DNA of 64,000 nucleotides from Flaviflexus sp. (GTDB taxonomy: Bacteria > Actinomycetota > Actinomycetes > Actinomycetales > Actinomycetaceae): contig JAUNVM010000004.1 of NCBI GenBank assembly GCA_030537635.1, positions 45,210 to 109,209 on the forward strand, given 5' to 3'. Shown in pieces: positions 61,818 to 64,000 of this stretch. Positions within the stretch are counted from its first letter, which is position 1. Each line of letters begins with the position of its first letter. A program made the position numbers and the translations under genes. Below the pieces are notes generated by a model. That model saw only the letters and a program-made list of their open reading frames with translations, did no database searches and was not told the origin of the DNA.

Positions 61818-62729
61818 GTGAGTCACACAAAGAAGGGTACCTACCGCCCGCACGAGCGCATCTTCACGCTTCTGGCCAATCTCATGCAGGGCCCGAGCGA
61901 TCGCGAGGGACTCATTGAGCTTGATTATCCCGTATCCGAGGCGGGCAATAAGCTGTTGCGCCGCGACATGAAGGATGCGGCGATGCTCGGATACCCCGTC
62001 ATTCGCGACCCGAAGACGAAGCTGTACCGGATTGACTTCGACCACCTGGTCAAGATTGCCCTCGGCGGGGAGGATCTCACCCTTCTCCGCCTCGCCGTCT
62101 CCCAACTGCACGAGAAGAAGGGGCCGCACCAGGTGGCCCGGCACATGCTGAGCAAGCTGCTGGGCACCGCCGAGTTGGCTGATGATGCCGCCCTGTCGGT
62201 GCGGGTCGAGCTGGGCACCAATGACCTGCTCTTACAGATTATCGATGCGATCGATCACCGCGCCACCCTCGACTTTGACTACGATGCGGCGAGCCACGAA
62301 TCGCGCTCCTATCGGGTTGAGCCGTGCTGGGTGTGGCGCATGGGACGGGCGTACTACCTGGCAGCCCGGCGAATCGCGGTCGGCCCAAGCCTGGGTGAGC
62401 TTGTCGAGTGCGAGCCCGAGCCGCGCACCTTCCGGCTTGCCAGAATCACCGCAATGACCGTGGGGGAGCCCGGCTCCTATTCGATCGAGCTTACGGGCGG
62501 CCGGCAATACTTTGAGCCCGTGGAAGCCGCCGTTCATCTCGCCCCCGGCGTGGGCGGGCACCTGCGCGAGCGCTTCGGCGCGGCCGATGATGCGGAGCAG
62601 GTGACGGTGAGCGGGCTAAACACCGCGGACTTTATCGATGAGATGAATCTGCTTGGCGCGGGCGCCTGGACCGATGAGGAAGACTACTGCCGCCGCCTCA
62701 CCCACCTCGCCCAGCTGGAGGACCGATGA
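61818..62729 (+). CDS. pafB: WYL-domain transcriptional regulator PafB
   Basis: A 303-residue regulator. The N-terminal winged helix (RPHERIFTLLANLMQGPS, VSEAGNKLLRRDMKDAAMLG) is followed by a WYL domain (about 145-225) with RVEPCWVWRMGRAYYLAARR. In mycobacteria PafB and PafC form a heterodimer that activates the LexA-independent DNA-damage response on single-stranded DNA. The start at 61818 is preferred because the upstream ATG at 61806 lies within the -10 box. pafC overlaps by four bases. No proteasome genes are in the window. Confidence 0.92.
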   Translation: MSHTKKGTYRPHERIFTLLANLMQGPSDREGLIELDYPVSEAGNKLLRRDMKDAAMLGYPVIRDPKTKLYRIDFDHLVKIALGGEDLTLLRLAVSQLHEKKGPHQVARHMLSKLLGTAELADDAALSVRVELGTNDLLLQIIDAIDHRATLDFDYDAASHESRSYRVEPCWVWRMGRAYYLAARRIAVGPSLGELVECEPEPRTFRLARITAMTVGEPGSYSIELTGGRQYFEPVEAAVHLAPGVGGHLRERFGAADDAEQVTVSGLNTADFIDEMNLLGAGAWTDEEDYCRRLTHLAQLEDR

Positions 62730-63712
62730 GCCGCCTCAATCCCATCTTCTTCCTTTCCATTGCCGCCTACATCAACTCCCGCGGTTCGGTGACGGCCCGA
62801 GAGATCGCCGAACACTTCGACGTTCCCGTCGCCCGTGTCATCGAGGTCATCGAGTACCTGCGCTACGCCGAGGTGCGCGATAAGCCGAACTTCTACTTCA
62901 TCGAGCTTGACATCGACTACGAGGACGATGACGAACTGGCGCCGGACGTGCCGCCGATCGGCCCCGACGAAATCATCAGCCCCACCGGCTTCGACGAGGT
63001 CGACATTCACCTGTCGGCCGCGGAGATCTTCCTCGCCCTCGACATCATCGATCAGCTCGCCAAGCTCATTACCGGACCGAGCCGGGACTCGCTCACCCGG
63101 CTGCGCGGCCGGCTCGTCGAGGCGGCGGCCACCCTCAACCTCGAGCCGGTGGGAGCGATGCCCGAGCCGGAGGCCTCCGAAGCCGTTCTCAACGCGATCT
63201 GGCAGTCGCAGGCCCGGCGCCACCTATCCTTCGACTATCACCGGCCCGGCGAGGACGGGGAGTCGGTCTCCAGGCGCACCGTCACTCCGCTTGCCGTTGC
63301 CACCGAGGATCGCACCTACCTGGCCGCCCTGGCGGGCGGGGAGCTGCGCTGGTTCCGCCTCGACCGCATGTCCCACCCGCACCTGGAGGACACCGAGCCG
63401 ACCGAGGCCGAGGTGCGGCGGGGCTTGAAGACCCTGCGGCGCGTGCGTAGCGTCGTGCCCAGCGAGGGCCGGGAGGCCCGTCTCATCGTGCGCCGACCGG
63501 GGCGCTGGGTGGCCGAATCCATTCCCGGCGCCACCATCACGCCTCGCGGGGAGGATTTCGAGATCACGGTCAAGGCCACCTCGGTGGCCTGGCTCCGCCA
63601 GATTGCCCTGTGGGCTGGCACCGACCTCATCGATATCGAACCGGCAGACCTGCGCCATGAGGTGGTCGCCGGAGCCAAGCGCATGCTGCACGCCCGAGGC
63701 GGGCGGGGGTAG
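62726..63712 (+). CDS. pafC: WYL-domain transcriptional regulator PafC
   Basis: Partner of PafB, 328 residues. It begins MSRLNPIFFLSIAAYINSRG, a variant winged helix with TAREIAEHFDVPVARVIEVI, then an acidic linker (DYEDDDELAPDVPP), a WYL domain with HLSFDYHRPGEDGES, and a C-terminal WCX domain (LIVRRPGRWVAESIPGA). The ATG overlaps the pafB stop by four bases, so the two subunits are made together. tatA follows after 29 bases, as in mycobacteria. Confidence 0.92.
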   Translation: MSRLNPIFFLSIAAYINSRGSVTAREIAEHFDVPVARVIEVIEYLRYAEVRDKPNFYFIELDIDYEDDDELAPDVPPIGPDEIISPTGFDEVDIHLSAAEIFLALDIIDQLAKLITGPSRDSLTRLRGRLVEAAATLNLEPVGAMPEPEASEAVLNAIWQSQARRHLSFDYHRPGEDGESVSRRTVTPLAVATEDRTYLAALAGGELRWFRLDRMSHPHLEDTEPTEAEVRRGLKTLRRVRSVVPSEGREARLIVRRPGRWVAESIPGATITPRGEDFEITVKATSVAWLRQIALWAGTDLIDIEPADLRHEVVAGAKRMLHARGGRG

Positions 63713-63715
63713 GAT
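63710..63715 (+). promoter_or_regulatory. Putative -10 box for tatA
   Basis: TAGGAT overlaps the pafC stop codon. RNA from about 63722 would include TTAGGAG before the ATG at 63742. Confidence 0.35.
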
Positions 63716-63741
63716 AGCGGGAGTACCGTTAGGAGTTCGTT

Positions 63742-64000
63742 ATGCCAAGGTTTAGCGCCCCAGAGATCATCATTATTCTCATCGTTCTTGTCCTCGTCTT
63801 CGGGGCGTCCAAGCTTCCCTCGATTGCCTCCTCGCTCGGCAAGTCGCTGAAGATCTTCAAGAAGGAAGTCACCGAGCTTCGCGATGATGAGCCAGAAAAG
63901 CGCGAGGATCGCCCGCGCCGCGACGACTATCCAGAGCGTCGAGTCGAGGATCGGGATCGCCGGGATGACTACCGCGAGCGCCGGGACGATTATCGGGACC
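63742..64000 (+). CDS. tatA: Sec-independent translocase subunit TatA (5' part, cut by window end)
   Basis: Partial gene running off the window. The ATG has TTAGGAG upstream. The visible 86 residues start MPRFSAPEIIIILIVLVLVFG, one N-terminal membrane helix, then the hinge ASKLPSIASSLGKSLKIFKK amphipathic helix and a Glu/Asp/Arg-rich tail with near-repeats of RRDDYRER. This is the plan of TatA, which forms the pore for folded twin-arginine substrates. tatC is expected next, as in other actinobacteria, but is not in view. Confidence 0.9.
   Translation, partial: MPRFSAPEIIIILIVLVLVFGASKLPSIASSLGKSLKIFKKEVTELRDDEPEKREDRPRRDDYPERRVEDRDRRDDYRERRDDYRD

Overview
This 64 kb window is a gene-dense chromosomal segment of a high-GC Gram-positive bacterium. 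Actinobacterial markers include mihF, pafB/pafC next to tatA, a degenerate PriA, the yebC-ruvCAB-yajC-secDF-apt-rel order, an unmodified-type EF-P, frequent GTG starts and many apparently leaderless genes. The fused aroKB and the overall order suggest the Actinomycetales (Actinomycetaceae-like), but the species cannot be told from the sequence. No tRNA, rRNA, insertion sequence, prophage, CRISPR array or attachment site was seen. Almost everything is core metabolism, so the unusual material sits inside or between housekeeping genes.

Layout. 1-9.6 kb (+): yebC, ruvC, ruvA, ruvB, yajC, secD, secF, apt and a bifunctional (p)ppGpp synthetase/hydrolase. 9.5-12.4 kb (-): an unrecognised small protein and a DUF349 protein. 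12.6-18.1 kb (+): a metallo-beta-lactamase-fold hydrolase with a Gly/Cys-rich insert, hisS, and two tandem membrane-anchored GTPases. 18.3-21.4 kb (-): a DEAD-box RNA helicase and an MFS transporter. 21.7-24.3 kb (+): aspS and a GNAT acetyltransferase. 24.3-27.0 kb (-): an MMPL exporter. 27.2-39.8 kb (+): rarA, rpsD, alaS, ruvX, mltG and a shikimate cluster (aroE, prepilin peptidase, aroC, aroKB, a shikimate-kinase-like protein without a P-loop lysine), then efp and nusB. 39.9-48.0 kb (+): the pyrimidine operon pyrR-pyrB-pyrC-carA-carB-pyrF, preceded by a PyrR-type RNA hairpin. 48.0-57.0 kb (+): mihF, gmk, rpoZ, coaBC, metK, priA, fmt, rsmB, rpe. 57.0-60.7 kb (+): an FMN riboswitch, a permease and lipoprotein resembling the RibXY flavin transporter, then hisE, hisG and a small PH-like membrane protein. 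60.7-64 kb: a DUF3866 gene (-), then pafB, pafC and the start of tatA (+).

How the parts work together. The segment covers recombination (RuvABC, RarA, RuvX region), preprotein export (YajC-SecDF, TatA), the stringent response (Apt-Rel), translation (HisS, AspS, AlaS, S4, EF-P, Fmt, RsmB), aromatic amino acid and UMP synthesis, and DNA-damage control (PafBC). The most interesting points are: an FMN riboswitch in front of an uptake system lacking its own ATPase, at a position where relatives carry riboflavin biosynthesis genes; the ten-cysteine Gly/Cys insert in the MBL-fold enzyme; the shikimate-kinase-like pseudoenzyme translationally coupled to a fused AroKB; an EF-hand-like loop in SecD; and repeated -10 boxes placed 6-8 bases before start codons, which predict many leaderless transcripts.
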